Assembly: GCF_000484635.1 (NCBI RefSeq)
Contig: NZ_AXVM01000003.1
Location: 248,001-312,000 of the forward strand
Length of the DNA: 64,000 bases
Source of the DNA: Comamonas badia DSM 17552
GTDB lineage: Bacteria > Pseudomonadota > Gammaproteobacteria > Burkholderiales > Burkholderiaceae_C
Reading direction: 5' to 3'
The position numbers and the translations under genes were made by a program. Positions 34,544 to 43,682 of this stretch are shown here, in pieces; positions within the stretch are counted from its first letter, which is position 1; the number at the start of each line of letters is the position of its first letter. The notes below the pieces were generated by a model. The model was not told where the DNA came from, did no database searches, and saw only the letters and a program-made list of their open reading frames with translations.

Positions 34544-35959
34544 ATGTCTGCAAGCCTTGTGACGGTGGCCTACCTGGGTGCCGCCATCCTCTTCATCCTG
34601 AGCCTGGGAGGGCTCTCCAACCCCGAAACCTCGCGCCGCGGCAACCTGCTGGGCATGGTGGGCATGGCGATCGCCGTGCTGGCCACCATCTTCGGGCCGC
34701 GCGTGCATGCCTCGGGCATTGCCTGGATCATTGCCGCGCTGGTGATTGGCGGGGGCATAGGCCTGTGGGCCGCGCGCATCGTGAAGATGACGCAGATGCC
34801 CGAGCTGATCGCGCTGATGCACAGCCTGGTGGGCCTGGCCGCGTGCATCGTGGGTTTTGCCAGCTATGTGGATACCTCCATCCAGTTCCAGGGCGCCGAG
34901 AAAATCATCCACGAGGTGGAGATCTACATCGGCATCCTGATTGGCGCCTACACCTTCTCGGGCTCCATCATTGCGTTCGGCAAGCTCTCGGGCAAGATCG
35001 GCGGCAAGCCGGTGCTGCTGCCCGGGCGCCATTGGCTCAACCTCGTCGTGCTGCTGGTGATTCTCTGGTTCGGCAAGCAGTTCCTGGCCGCGCCCGACGC
35101 GCAGGCCGGCATGGCGCCGCTGCTCATCATGACGGTGCTGGCGCTGGCGCTGGGCGTACACATGATCATGGCCATCGGCGGCGCGGATATGCCCGTCGTC
35201 ATCTCCATGCTCAACAGCTATTCGGGCTGGGCGGCGGCGGCCACGGGCTTCATGCTCAGCAACGACCTGCTGATCGTCACCGGTGCGCTGGTGGGTTCCT
35301 CCGGCGCCATCCTCTCCTACATCATGTGCAACGCGATGAATCGCAATTTCGTCAGCGTGATCGCCGGCGGCTTCGGCTCGGGCGGCGGCGCATCGACCGC
35401 CAAGAAGGGCGATCCGGCCGAGCCCCAGGGCGAGGTGACGCCGATCAGCGCGGTGGAAACCGCCGAGCTGCTGCGCGAATCCAAGAGCGTGGTGATCGTG
35501 CCCGGCTACGGCATGGCGGTGGCCCAGGCGCAGCACACGGTGTATGAAATCACGCAGACCCTGCGCGAGAAGGGCGTTCAAGTCCGCTTCGCGATCCACC
35601 CGGTGGCGGGCCGCATGCCCGGCCACATGAACGTGCTGCTGGCCGAGGCCAAGGTGCCCTACGACATCGTGATGGAGATGGACGAGATCAACGAGGACTT
35701 CCCCGATACCGACGTGGCGATGGTGATCGGCGCCAACGACATCGTGAACCCCAGCGCCGCCGAAGACCCGGCAAGCCCCATCGCCGGCATGCCGGTGCTG
35801 GAGGTCTGGAAGGCCAGGACCAGCATCGTGATGAAGCGCTCGATGGCCTCGGGCTATGCGGGCGTGGACAACCCGCTGTTCTACAAGGACAACAACCGCA
35901 TGCTGTTCGGCGATGCCAAGAAGATGCTGGACGAGGTGCTGGTGGCGCTCAAGGGCTGA
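34544..35959 (+). CDS. pntB: NAD(P) transhydrogenase subunit beta
   Basis: A 471-residue subunit with N-terminal membrane helices and a C-terminal NADP-binding domain III, with [16 protein letters not shown] and [18 protein letters not shown]. It pairs with PntA in the inner membrane. AAAGAGAACAACC precedes the ATG. A hairpin terminator follows at 36024-36047. Confidence 0.96.
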   Translation: MSASLVTVAYLGAAILFILSLGGLSNPETSRRGNLLGMVGMAIAVLATIFGPRVHASGIAWIIAALVIGGGIGLWAARIVKMTQMPELIALMHSLVGLAACIVGFASYVDTSIQFQGAEKIIHEVEIYIGILIGAYTFSGSIIAFGKLSGKIGGKPVLLPGRHWLNLVVLLVILWFGKQFLAAPDAQAGMAPLLIMTVLALALGVHMIMAIGGADMPVVISMLNSYSGWAAAATGFMLSNDLLIVTGALVGSSGAILSYIMCNAMNRNFVSVIAGGFGSGGGASTAKKGDPAEPQGEVTPISAVETAELLRESKSVVIVPGYGMAVAQAQHTVYEITQTLREKGVQVRFAIHPVAGRMPGHMNVLLAEAKVPYDIVMEMDEINEDFPDTDVAMVIGANDIVNPSAAEDPASPIAGMPVLEVWKARTSIVMKRSMASGYAGVDNPLFYKDNNRMLFGDAKKMLDEVLVALKG

Positions 35960-36023
35960 CATTGGCCCTCCGCGGGGAAAGGAAACCCGCATTCGCCCGC
36001 CCGGGCGGCAAGGCATAATGGGT

Positions 36024-36047
36024 AAAAAAGCACGACCGTGCCTTTTT
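36024..36047 (+). terminator. Terminator after pntB
   Basis: AAAAAAGCACG and CGTGCCTTTTT form a short stem around a 2-base loop with a T-tract, 65 bases after the pntB stop. The A-run on the other side could allow bidirectional action. Confidence 0.6.
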
Positions 36048-36105
36048 GCGGTACTGGCCGCAGGCAAGGTCAGACGACATCAACCCCGCAACAGGAGACT
36101 TGACG

Positions 36106-37785
36106 ATGACCGACCGCCCCTGGCTTGCCGCCTACCCGCAAGGCGTGCCCGCCGATATCGACGCCTCGCAATACCAGTCGCTGGTGCAGCTGATGGAGCA
36201 GGCCTTCCGCGATTTCGCCAATCGCACGGCCTACAGCTTCATGGGCAAGGACACGACGTTTGCGCAGACCGATGCGCAAAGCCGCCAGCTCGCGGCCTAC
36301 CTGCAGAGCCTGGGCCTGGAGCGTGGCGCGCGCGTGGCCCTGATGATGCCCAACATCCCGCAGTACCCGGTGGCGGTGGCGGCGGTGCTGCGCGCGGGCT
36401 TCGTGGTGGTCAACGTCAACCCGCTCTACACCCCGCGCGAGCTGGAGCACCAGCTCAAGGATTCAGGGGCGCAGGCCATCATCATCATCGAGAACTTCGC
36501 CGCCACGCTGCAGGCCTGCATCGCCGCCACGCCGGTCAAGCACATCGTGCTGTGCGCGATGGGCGACCGGCTCGGCCTGATCAAGGGCGCGATCGTCAAC
36601 CACGTGGTGCGCAAGGTCAAGAAGATGGTGCCGGCGTTCGAGCTGCCCGGCGCGGTGCGCTTCAACGATGCGCTGGCCAAGGGTGGCGGCGCCAAATTCA
36701 CCGCCCCGGCCATCCAGCCCGACGACATCGCGCTGCTGCAATACACCGGCGGCACCACGGGCGTATCCAAGGGCGCGGTGCTGCTGCACCGCAACATCAT
36801 CGCCAACGTGCTGCAGTCCGAGGCCTGGAATTCGCCGGTGATGGCCAAGGTGCCGGCGGGCGAGCAGCCCACCAGCATCTGCGCGCTGCCGCTGTATCAC
36901 ATCTTCGCCTTCACGGTGAACATGATGCTGTCCATGCGCACCGGCGGCAAGACGGTGCTGATCCCCAATCCGCGCGATCTGGCGGCCACGCTCAAGGAAC
37001 TCTCCAAGCACCGCTTCCACAGTTTCCCGGCGGTGAACACGCTGTTCAACGGGCTGGCCAACCACCCGGATTTCGCCACCGTGGACTGGAGCCACCTCAA
37101 GGTCTCGGTGGGCGGCGGCATGGCGGTGCAGAGCGCGGTGGCCAAGCTCTGGCTGGAGAAGACCGGCTGCCCGATCTGCGAGGGCTACGGCCTGTCGGAA
37201 ACCAGCCCGTCGGCGAGCTGCAACCCGGTCACGTCGCAGGAGTTTTCCGGCACCATCGGCGTGCCGATTCCCAGCACCTGGCTGCGCATCCTGGACGATG
37301 ACGGCAAGGACATTTCCACCAGCGGCCAGCCGGGCGAGATCGGCATCAAGGGCCCGCAGGTCATGGCCGGCTACTGGCAGCGCCCGGACGAGACGGCCAA
37401 GGTCATGACGCCCGACGGCTATTTCAAGACCGGCGACATCGGCACCATGGACGAGCGCGGCTACTTCAAGATCGTCGATCGCAAGAAGGACATGGTGCTG
37501 GTGAGCGGCTTCAACGTCTACCCCAACGAGGTCGAGGACGTGGTGGCGCAGATGCCGGGCGTGATGGAGTGCGCCGTCGTCGGCGTGCCGGACGAGAAGA
37601 CCGGCGAGGCCGTCAAGCTGATCATCGTCAAGAAGGACGAGAGCCTGACCGAGGAGCAGGTGCGCCAGTTCTGCCACGACAACCTCACCGGCTACAAGCG
37701 TCCCAAGGTGATCGAATTCCGCACCGAGCTGCCCAAGACCCCCGTGGGCAAGATCCTGCGGCGCATGCTGCGCGACCAGACCTGA
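36106..37785 (+). CDS. fadD: Long-chain fatty acid-CoA ligase
   Basis: A 559-residue adenylate-forming enzyme. The AMP-binding signature YTGGTTGVSKGA is near residue 213, YGLSETSP near residue 363, and the C-terminal lysine motif is TPVGKILRR. Length and the IVDRKKDMVLVSGFNVYPNE segment match FadD-type acyl-CoA synthetases. ATG 36106 follows ACAGGAGACTTGACG. It activates fatty acids for beta-oxidation. Its position before the phenylpropanoid block is probably coincidental. Confidence 0.9.
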   Translation: MTDRPWLAAYPQGVPADIDASQYQSLVQLMEQAFRDFANRTAYSFMGKDTTFAQTDAQSRQLAAYLQSLGLERGARVALMMPNIPQYPVAVAAVLRAGFVVVNVNPLYTPRELEHQLKDSGAQAIIIIENFAATLQACIAATPVKHIVLCAMGDRLGLIKGAIVNHVVRKVKKMVPAFELPGAVRFNDALAKGGGAKFTAPAIQPDDIALLQYTGGTTGVSKGAVLLHRNIIANVLQSEAWNSPVMAKVPAGEQPTSICALPLYHIFAFTVNMMLSMRTGGKTVLIPNPRDLAATLKELSKHRFHSFPAVNTLFNGLANHPDFATVDWSHLKVSVGGGMAVQSAVAKLWLEKTGCPICEGYGLSETSPSASCNPVTSQEFSGTIGVPIPSTWLRILDDDGKDISTSGQPGEIGIKGPQVMAGYWQRPDETAKVMTPDGYFKTGDIGTMDERGYFKIVDRKKDMVLVSGFNVYPNEVEDVVAQMPGVMECAVVGVPDEKTGEAVKLIIVKKDESLTEEQVRQFCHDNLTGYKRPKVIEFRTELPKTPVGKILRRMLRDQT

Positions 37786-37805
37786 GCCGCGCAGAGAACG
37801 CCTGG

Positions 37806-38546
37806 GTGACCACCGCCATCCTGAGCGCGCTGCCCGAGGAGCAGGGCCGCCTGGTCGAGGCGCTGCAGGGGCGGCGCACCCTGGCCCATGCCGGACGCGC
37901 CTTCCACACGGGTCTGCTGCACGGCAAGCCCGTGGTGCTGGCGCTCTCGGGCATAGGCAAGGTGGCGGCGGCGATCACCGCCACGCTGCTCATCGAGCGC
38001 CTGGGCGCGCGTCGGATCGTCTTCACCGGCGTCGCGGGCGGCCTGGGCGATGGCGTGCAGGTGGGCGATGTCGTGGTTGCAAGCAACACGCTGCAGCACG
38101 ACATGGATGCTTCGCCGATCTTCCCGCGCTGGGAACTGCCCGGCCAGGGACGCACGCTGCTGCCCTGTGATCCCGCGTTGAGCACTCTGCTTTTGGAAGC
38201 TGCCGGCACAGGTGTGACAAGTGCCGCGACTGCTTTTTCTTCAAATACCGCCATCCACCAGGGCCTGATCGTGAGCGGCGACCGTTTCATCAGCACGGCC
38301 GCTGAATGCACGCGGCTGCGCAGCAGCCTGCGGGCTGCGGGCCACGATGCGCTGGCGGTGGAAATGGAGGGCGCGGCCGTCGCACAGGCCTGCCACGACC
38401 ACGGCGTGGCCTGCGCCATCGTGCGCACGATTTCCGACCGCGCCGACGACAGCGCGCATGTCGATTTCAGCCGCTTCCTGCGCGAGGTCGCCAGCGGCTA
38501 TTCCGAGCGGATCATCACCGCCCTGATGCGCTCAGCCGCCCTCTGA
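37806..38546 (+). CDS. mtnN: 5'-methylthioadenosine/S-adenosylhomocysteine nucleosidase
   Basis: A 246-residue nucleosidase of the MtnN family: ILSALPEEQGRL at the start, FTGVAGGLGDGVQVGDVVVA, and the catalytic region VEMEGAAVAQACHDHGV with TISDRAD. It cleaves adenine from MTA and SAH. The start is GTG 37806. An in-frame segment (EAAGTGVTSAATAFSS, 38186-38244) lies where a dispersed genomic repeat overlaps the coding sequence. Confidence 0.9.
   Translation: MTTAILSALPEEQGRLVEALQGRRTLAHAGRAFHTGLLHGKPVVLALSGIGKVAAAITATLLIERLGARRIVFTGVAGGLGDGVQVGDVVVASNTLQHDMDASPIFPRWELPGQGRTLLPCDPALSTLLLEAAGTGVTSAATAFSSNTAIHQGLIVSGDRFISTAAECTRLRSSLRAAGHDALAVEMEGAAVAQACHDHGVACAIVRTISDRADDSAHVDFSRFLREVASGYSERIITALMRSAAL
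38186..38244. repeat. Dispersed palindromic-repeat copy inside mtnN
   Basis: TTTTGGAAGCTGCCGGCAC, then GACAAGTGCCGCGACTGC and TTTTTCTTCAAAT follow the arm-loop-arm order of the 42736-42792 copy. It is in frame and encodes an Ala/Thr/Ser-rich loop. Confidence 0.5.
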
Positions 38547-38651
38547 GCGCCTGGGCCACACCCGCGCCAGCACGGCGCGCCAGTCCCCGGATTTCATTCC
38601 CGGCCAAGGGTTTTCCCTAGTGAAAATTCCGGTTTTCCTACTTGTATTTAG

Positions 38652-38668
38652 TTATTTTTTATAAATAA
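38652..38668. promoter_or_regulatory. AT-rich palindrome before the crotonase gene
   Basis: TTATTTTTTATAAATAA has perfect 6-base arms (TTATTT/AAATAA) and lies just 8 bases before the crotonase ATG, next to its ribosome site. It is a candidate repressor site; a MarR-family gene ends the same block at 47049-47531. Confidence 0.45.
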
Positions 38669-38676
38669 TTAAAGGC

Positions 38677-39480
38677 ATGAACACACCAGCATCGCCCCGT
38701 TCGGAAGATCTGTCGGTGGAAATCACCGGCGCGGACCACCAGATCGCCGTCGTACGCCTGACGCGCGTGACCAAGCGCAATGCGCTCTCCGACGGCCTGA
38801 TCGCCGCGCTGCGCGATGCCTTCCAGAATCTGCCCGCCAGCGTGCGCGCGGCGGTGCTGTGCGGCGCGGGCGAGCATTTCAGCGCTGGGCTGGATCTGTC
38901 GGAACTCAAGGAGCGCGACGCCGGCCAGGGCCTGCACCATTCGCGCGGCTGGCATGTGGCGCTGGACGCCATCGAGCACGGTCCGGTGCCAGTCGTCGCC
39001 GCGCTGCACGGCGCGGTGGTCGGCGGCGGGCTCGAACTCGCGGCCGCAGCGCACGTGCGCGTGGCCGATGCCAGCACCTTCTATGCGCTGCCCGAGGGCT
39101 CGCGCGGCATCTTCGTCGGCGGCGGCGGCTCGGTGCGCATTCCCAAGCTGATTGGCGCGCACCGCATGCTGGACATGATGCTCACCGGCCGCGTCTACGA
39201 CGCCGAGGCCGGCGAGCGCCTGGGCTTTGCCCAGTACCTGGTGCCCCAGGGCCAGGCCTTCGCCAGGGCGATGGAGCTGGCCGAGCGCATCGCCACCAAC
39301 GCGCCGCTGACCAACTACGCGCTGATGCACGCGCTGCCGCGCATCGCCGAGCAGCCGGCCGACCACGGCTACCTGACCGAGGCGCTGATGGCGGCGATTG
39401 CGCAATCCGCACCCGACGCCAAGCAGCGCGTGCGCGACTTCCTTGCCGGCAAGGAAGGCACCAAGGTCAAGAAGGCCTGA
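38677..39480 (+). CDS. Enoyl-CoA hydratase/crotonase family protein (phenylpropanoid)
   Basis: A 267-residue crotonase. The oxyanion-hole segment EHFSAGLDLSEL and both catalytic-region glutamates (VGGGLELAAAA and YALPEGSRG) are present. It precedes a feruloyl-CoA synthase-like ligase by 43 bases, so it likely hydrates hydroxycinnamoyl-CoA. Whether it also performs the retro-aldol cleavage of feruloyl-CoA hydratase/lyase cannot be told. The thiolase and SDR downstream favour simple hydration followed by beta-oxidation. Confidence 0.85.
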   Translation: MNTPASPRSEDLSVEITGADHQIAVVRLTRVTKRNALSDGLIAALRDAFQNLPASVRAAVLCGAGEHFSAGLDLSELKERDAGQGLHHSRGWHVALDAIEHGPVPVVAALHGAVVGGGLELAAAAHVRVADASTFYALPEGSRGIFVGGGGSVRIPKLIGAHRMLDMMLTGRVYDAEAGERLGFAQYLVPQGQAFARAMELAERIATNAPLTNYALMHALPRIAEQPADHGYLTEALMAAIAQSAPDAKQRVRDFLAGKEGTKVKKA

Positions 39481-39523
39481 ACGGCGCATGGCAGGAACGC
39501 GCGCAGCATCGAAGGAAAACCGC

Positions 39524-41401
39524 ATGAGCACCCCGAAATTCCGCCCCTTCACCTATGGCGTCACGCGCGTGGCGACGCGCGACGGCGCTGGCGGCGTGCA
39601 GTACCTGGCGGCCGAGCAGCCGCTGGCGGCGTTTGACGCGCGCATGTCCGACCGGCTGGCGCACTGGGCGCGCACCACGCCGGACACCCTCTTCCTGGCG
39701 CAGCGCGAGCGGCTGGCCGATGGCAGCCTGGGCGACTGGCGCCACGTGACCTACGCGCAGGCGCTGGATGCCGCGCGGCGCATCGGCCAGGCGCTGCTCG
39801 CGCGCGGCCTGTCGGCCGAACGGCCGGTGATGATCCTGAGCGAAAACAGCCTGGAGCACGCGTTGCTGGCGCTTGCCTGCCTGTGGATCGGCGTGCCCTG
39901 GGCGCCGATCTCGCCGCCGTACTCGATCGTCAGCAAGGATTTCGGCAAGCTGCGCCACATCATGGGGCTGCTCACCCCCGGCCTGATCTGGGCCGATGAC
40001 GGCGCGCGCTATGGCGCGGCGATCGCCGCCACCGCACCGCCCGACGCGGAACTGGTGCTTTCGCGCGGGCTTGACGCGCCGGCGCTCGCCGGCCGGGCGA
40101 TCACGCCGCTGGAGGCGCTGCTGGCGACCGAGGCGAGCGCCGCGGTCGATGCCGCGCAGGCCGCGACCGGGCCCGACACCATCGCCAAGTTTCTCTTCAC
40201 CAGCGGCTCGACCAAGAACCCGAAGGCGGTCATCAACACCCACCGCATGCTGTGCGCCAACCAGCAGCAGATGCGCCAGTCCATGCCCACGCTGGAGCAG
40301 GAAAAGCCGGTACTGGTGGACTGGCTGCCGTGGAACCACACCTTTGGCGGCAACCACAACTTCGGCCTGGTGCTGTCCAACGGCGGCACGCTCTACATCG
40401 ACGACGGCCGGCCGATGCCCGCGCTCGTGGGCGAGACGCTGCGCAACCTGCGCGAGATCGCGCCGACGCTGTACTTCAACGTGCCCACCGGCTTCGAGGC
40501 GATCGCGCAGGCCATGAAGCAGGATGCGCAGCTGCGCCGCAACCTGCTCTCGCGCGTCAAGATGTTCTTCTACGCCGGCGCCTCGCTGCCGCAGTCCGTC
40601 TGGGATGCGCTGAGCGAAAGCGAGGAGGCCGAACTCGGCGAGCGCATCGTGATGACCTGCGGCTTCGGCATGACCGAATCCTCGCCCTATGGCCTGTTCC
40701 CGACCGGCCCCGACATCCGCGCCGGCGAACTGGGCGTGCCCACCCCGGGCATGGAATGCAAGCTGGCACCGGTGGACGGCAAGATCGAGCTGCGCTACCG
40801 CGGCCCCAACATCACGCCCGGCTACTGGCGCACGCCCGATGCCACGGCCGAATCGTTCGACGAGGAAGGGTTCTTCCGCACCGGCGACGCGGTGCAATGG
40901 ATCAAGCCCGAAGACACGCACCAGGGCCTGCGTTTCGACGGCCGCATCGCCGAGGATTTCAAGCTTTCCACCGGCACCTTCGTGAGCGTCGGTCCGCTGC
41001 GCGCCCGGGCCATCGCCGCGGGCGCGCCCTACATCCAGGACGTGGTCGTCACCGGCCTGAACCGCAAGGAAGTCGGCGCGCTGGTCTTCACCACGGCGGC
41101 GGTGCGCAGCCTGGCCGGCGTGGCGGCCGACGCGCCGCTCGCCGACGTGCTGCGCCACCCGGCGGTGGTCGCCCATTTCACCGGCGTGGCGGGCGAACTG
41201 GCGCGCAGCGCCACCGGCAGCGCCAGCCGCATCGCGCGCCTGACCTTGCTGGCCGAGCCGCCGTCGATCGACAAGGGCGAGGTGACCGACAAGGGTTCGA
41301 TCAACCAGCGCGCCGTGCTCAAGGTGCGCGAGGCGCTGGTGCAGGCGCTGTACGACGAGGCGCCGGAGGTGCTGGTCATCAAGCCGGGGGCGCAGCCATG
41401 A
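39524..41401 (+). CDS. fcs: Feruloyl-CoA synthase-like AMP-dependent ligase
   Basis: A 625-residue adenylate-forming ligase, the length of feruloyl-CoA synthases and longer than FadD. Signatures are FLFTSGSTKNPKAV (about residue 223), CGFGMTESSPYG (about residue 383), and DGRIAEDFKLSTGTFVSVGPLR near the C-terminal hinge, a pattern seen in the Fcs group. It activates ferulate, p-coumarate or related acids with ATP and CoA. ATG 39524 follows GAAGGAAAACCGC. Substrate range is inferred from context. Confidence 0.88.
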   Translation: MSTPKFRPFTYGVTRVATRDGAGGVQYLAAEQPLAAFDARMSDRLAHWARTTPDTLFLAQRERLADGSLGDWRHVTYAQALDAARRIGQALLARGLSAERPVMILSENSLEHALLALACLWIGVPWAPISPPYSIVSKDFGKLRHIMGLLTPGLIWADDGARYGAAIAATAPPDAELVLSRGLDAPALAGRAITPLEALLATEASAAVDAAQAATGPDTIAKFLFTSGSTKNPKAVINTHRMLCANQQQMRQSMPTLEQEKPVLVDWLPWNHTFGGNHNFGLVLSNGGTLYIDDGRPMPALVGETLRNLREIAPTLYFNVPTGFEAIAQAMKQDAQLRRNLLSRVKMFFYAGASLPQSVWDALSESEEAELGERIVMTCGFGMTESSPYGLFPTGPDIRAGELGVPTPGMECKLAPVDGKIELRYRGPNITPGYWRTPDATAESFDEEGFFRTGDAVQWIKPEDTHQGLRFDGRIAEDFKLSTGTFVSVGPLRARAIAAGAPYIQDVVVTGLNRKEVGALVFTTAAVRSLAGVAADAPLADVLRHPAVVAHFTGVAGELARSATGSASRIARLTLLAEPPSIDKGEVTDKGSINQRAVLKVREALVQALYDEAPEVLVIKPGAQP

Positions 41402-41405
41402 CGAA

Positions 41406-41422
41406 ATGACGGGTCCCGTCAT
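41406..41422. promoter_or_regulatory. Nested palindromes between fcs and thiolase genes
   Basis: ATGACGGGTCCCGTCAT is a perfect palindrome with 8-base arms. It sits inside a wider inverted repeat formed by TGACGAAATG (41399-41408) and CATTTCGTCA (41457-41466). There is no T-tract, so an operator or mRNA processing structure is more likely than a terminator. Confidence 0.4.
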
Positions 41423-41487
41423 GGCGCGCGGCGCCGTCATCGAAGCGCACCGAGGCCATTTCGTCATTCACACACACAGGAACCACC

Positions 41488-42735
41488 ATGAAACAACGCG
41501 GATTTTTTACGGCCTTCAAAGACGTCTGGATGCTGGACGGCGTGCGCACGCCCATGGTTGATTACTGCGGCGCGCTGGGCCACATCAGCCCGACCGACCT
41601 GGGCATCAAGGCGGCGCGCGAGGCGCTGAAACGCGCGGGCGTCGCCGCCGGCGACATCGGCTCGGTCGTCACCGGCAACATGGCGCCGGGCGACTTCGAC
41701 CAGTTCTTTCTGCCGCGCCACATCGGCCTGTACGCCGGCGTGCCGGTGGAGGTGCCGGCCATCATGGCGCAGCGCATCTGCGGCACCGGCTTCGAGCTGT
41801 TTCGCCAGGCCGGCGAGCACGTGCAGGGCGGCGCCTGCGAAGCGGCGCTGGTGGTGGGCACCGAGAGCATGACGCGCAACCCGATTGCCGCGTTCGAGCA
41901 CCGCACCGGCTTCAAGCTGGGCGCGCCGGTGGGCTTCAAGGACTACATGTGGGAGGCACTGAAGGATCCGGCGCCCGGCATCAACATGATCCAGACGGCC
42001 GAGAACCTGGCCAAGAAGTACGGCATCACGCGCGAGCAGGTCGATGCGTTCGCCAGCGAGTCTTTCGCGCGCGCCGTGGCGGCGCAGCAAAGCGGCTTTC
42101 TGGCCGGCGAGATCGTGCCGGTGGTGACCGAAAAGTTCGAGCTGGAAGGCTACAAGCCGCGCGGCATCAAGCTGCAAGGCAAGACCACCGAAGTCGCGCA
42201 GGACACGCACCCGCGCCCCTCGCCCATCGAGGTGCTGGCCAAGCTGCGGCCGGTGTTCGAGGGCGGCGTGCAGACCGGCGGCAACTCGTCGGCGCTGGTC
42301 GATGCGGCGGCGGCCGCCGTGGTGGCCAGCGGCGCGTATGCCAAGGCCAACGGCAAGCAGCCGCTGGCGCGCATCGTCGGCGCCGCGGCCGTGGGCGTGC
42401 CGCCCGAGATCATGGGCATCGGCCCGGCCCCCGCCATCCGCCTGCTGCTGGAGCGCACCGGCCTGAAGCTCGACGACATCGGCCGCATCGAGATCAACGA
42501 GGCGCAGGGCGCGCAGACGCTGGCCGTGGCCAAGGAGCTGGGGCTCGACTTGGCCAAGCTCAACGTCAACGGCGGCGCCATCGCGCTGGGCCACCCGCTG
42601 GCGGCTACCGGCGTGCGCCTGACCCTCACCGTGGCGCGCGAGATGCGCCGCGCGGGGGTCAAGTGGGGGATCAGTTCGGCCTGCGTCGGCGGCGGTCAGG
42701 GCATGGCGCTGCTGCTGGAAAACCCGGCGGTCTGA
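41488..42735 (+). CDS. Acetyl-CoA acetyltransferase-like thiolase
   Basis: A 415-residue thiolase with the acyl-accepting Cys in QRICGTGFEL (about residue 96), the NVNGGAIALGHPLAATG motif and the C-terminal Cys in SSACVGGGQG. In this operon it would cleave a 3-ketoacyl-CoA derived from a hydroxycinnamate to an aroyl-CoA and acetyl-CoA. The AQRICGT context differs from the more common CGSG and suggests an unusual acyl pocket. That specificity is inference. Confidence 0.9.
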   Translation: MKQRGFFTAFKDVWMLDGVRTPMVDYCGALGHISPTDLGIKAAREALKRAGVAAGDIGSVVTGNMAPGDFDQFFLPRHIGLYAGVPVEVPAIMAQRICGTGFELFRQAGEHVQGGACEAALVVGTESMTRNPIAAFEHRTGFKLGAPVGFKDYMWEALKDPAPGINMIQTAENLAKKYGITREQVDAFASESFARAVAAQQSGFLAGEIVPVVTEKFELEGYKPRGIKLQGKTTEVAQDTHPRPSPIEVLAKLRPVFEGGVQTGGNSSALVDAAAAAVVASGAYAKANGKQPLARIVGAAAVGVPPEIMGIGPAPAIRLLLERTGLKLDDIGRIEINEAQGAQTLAVAKELGLDLAKLNVNGGAIALGHPLAATGVRLTLTVAREMRRAGVKWGISSACVGGGQGMALLLENPAV

Positions 42736-42792
42736 GTTTCAAGCCAAATTGGCCTCCAGCGCTTATGTAGCAAGTGCTGGCAGCTATCAACC
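42736..42792. repeat. Dispersed palindromic repeat, intergenic reference copy
   Basis: On the minus strand: TTGATAGCTGCCAGCACTTG, a short spacer, AAGCGCTGGAGGCCAA and TTTGGCTTGAAACTC. It fills the gap between the thiolase and SDR genes. The family has related copies at 18881, 45290, and inside iorA, selB and mtnN; shorter fragments are near 53243 and 54240. Confidence 0.65.
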
Positions 42793-42806
42793 AAGGAGTA
42801 ACAGCC

Positions 42807-43571
42807 ATGCAGATCCAGGGACAGGCGGCACTCGTCACCGGCGGCGGTTCCGGCCTGGGCGAGGCCACGGCGCGCGCACTGGCGCGCTTGGGCGCCAAGG
42901 TGACGGTGCTGGACATGAACCGCGAGCACGCCGAGCGCGTCGCAAAGGAGATCGGCGGCCTGGCGATCCCGGTGGACGTGACCAGCGGTGACGGCATGCA
43001 GGCCGCGATCGCGCAGGCGGCAGCCGCGCACGGCCCGGCACGCATCCTGATGCAGATCGCCGGCATCGGCACGGCCAAGCGCATCGTCGGCAAGGATGGC
43101 AATCCGGCGCCGCTCGAAGACTTCATCAAGGTGGTCAACGTCAACCTCGTCGGCACCTACAACGCCGCGCGCCTGTTCGCCGCCGCCTGTGCCAAGCTGG
43201 AACCGATGGAAGACGGCGAGCGCGGCGCCATGGTGTTCACCGCCAGCGTGGCGGCGTTCGACGGCCAGGTCGGCCAGCAGGCCTACAGCGCCAGCAAGGG
43301 CGGCGTGGTCGGCATGACGCTGCCGATGGCGCGCGATCTGGCGCAGCATGGCATCCGCGTCTGCACCATCGCGCCCGGCCTGTTCGCCACGCCGCTGATG
43401 AAGACGCTGCCCGAGCCGGTGCAACAATCGCTGGCGGCCAGCATTCCCTTCCCCTCGCGCCTGGGCAAGCCCGAGGAATTCGCCGACCTTGCCTGCCACA
43501 TCGTCACCAACGGCCATCTCAATGGCGAGGTGATCCGCCTGGACGGCGCACTGCGCATGGCACCTCGATGA
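42807..43571 (+). CDS. SDR, 3-hydroxyacyl-CoA dehydrogenase type (HSD10-like)
   Basis: A 254-residue SDR with TGGGSGLGEATARAL, catalytic S (FTASVAAF) and YxxxK (YSASK), and a C-terminus (GEVIRLDGALRMAPR) typical of HSD17B10-like 3-hydroxyacyl-CoA dehydrogenases. ATG 42807 follows AAGGAG. It would oxidise the 3-hydroxyacyl-CoA made by the crotonase to the 3-keto form for the thiolase. Confidence 0.9.
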   Translation: MQIQGQAALVTGGGSGLGEATARALARLGAKVTVLDMNREHAERVAKEIGGLAIPVDVTSGDGMQAAIAQAAAAHGPARILMQIAGIGTAKRIVGKDGNPAPLEDFIKVVNVNLVGTYNAARLFAAACAKLEPMEDGERGAMVFTASVAAFDGQVGQQAYSASKGGVVGMTLPMARDLAQHGIRVCTIAPGLFATPLMKTLPEPVQQSLAASIPFPSRLGKPEEFADLACHIVTNGHLNGEVIRLDGALRMAPR

Positions 43572-43592
43572 GGGGAGGTTTGGCGTGAAATC

Positions 43593-43676
43593 CGCCTAAC
43601 GCCTAACGCCTAACGCCTCACGCCTAACGCCTCACGCCTCACGCCTCACGCCTCACGCCTCACGCCTCACGCCCAA
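43593..43676. repeat. Heptanucleotide tandem repeat (12 units)
   Basis: Twelve uninterrupted 7-base units CGCCTAA/CGCCTCA (last unit CGCCCAA) fill the gap between the SDR and thioesterase genes and end 6 bases before the thioesterase ATG. The order of A and C variants is mixed, as expected after slippage. No ribosome site is seen in the remaining bases. Confidence 0.95.
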
Positions 43677-43682
43677 CCTCTC

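Noticed and set aside
32873-36067. 1064-codon open frame antisense to pntAB
   Set aside because: Composition (His, Gly, Arg) and lack of motifs mark it as an antisense shadow of two certain genes.
43593-43676. CRISPR array
   Set aside because: Contiguous 7-base units without spacers; a simple tandem repeat.
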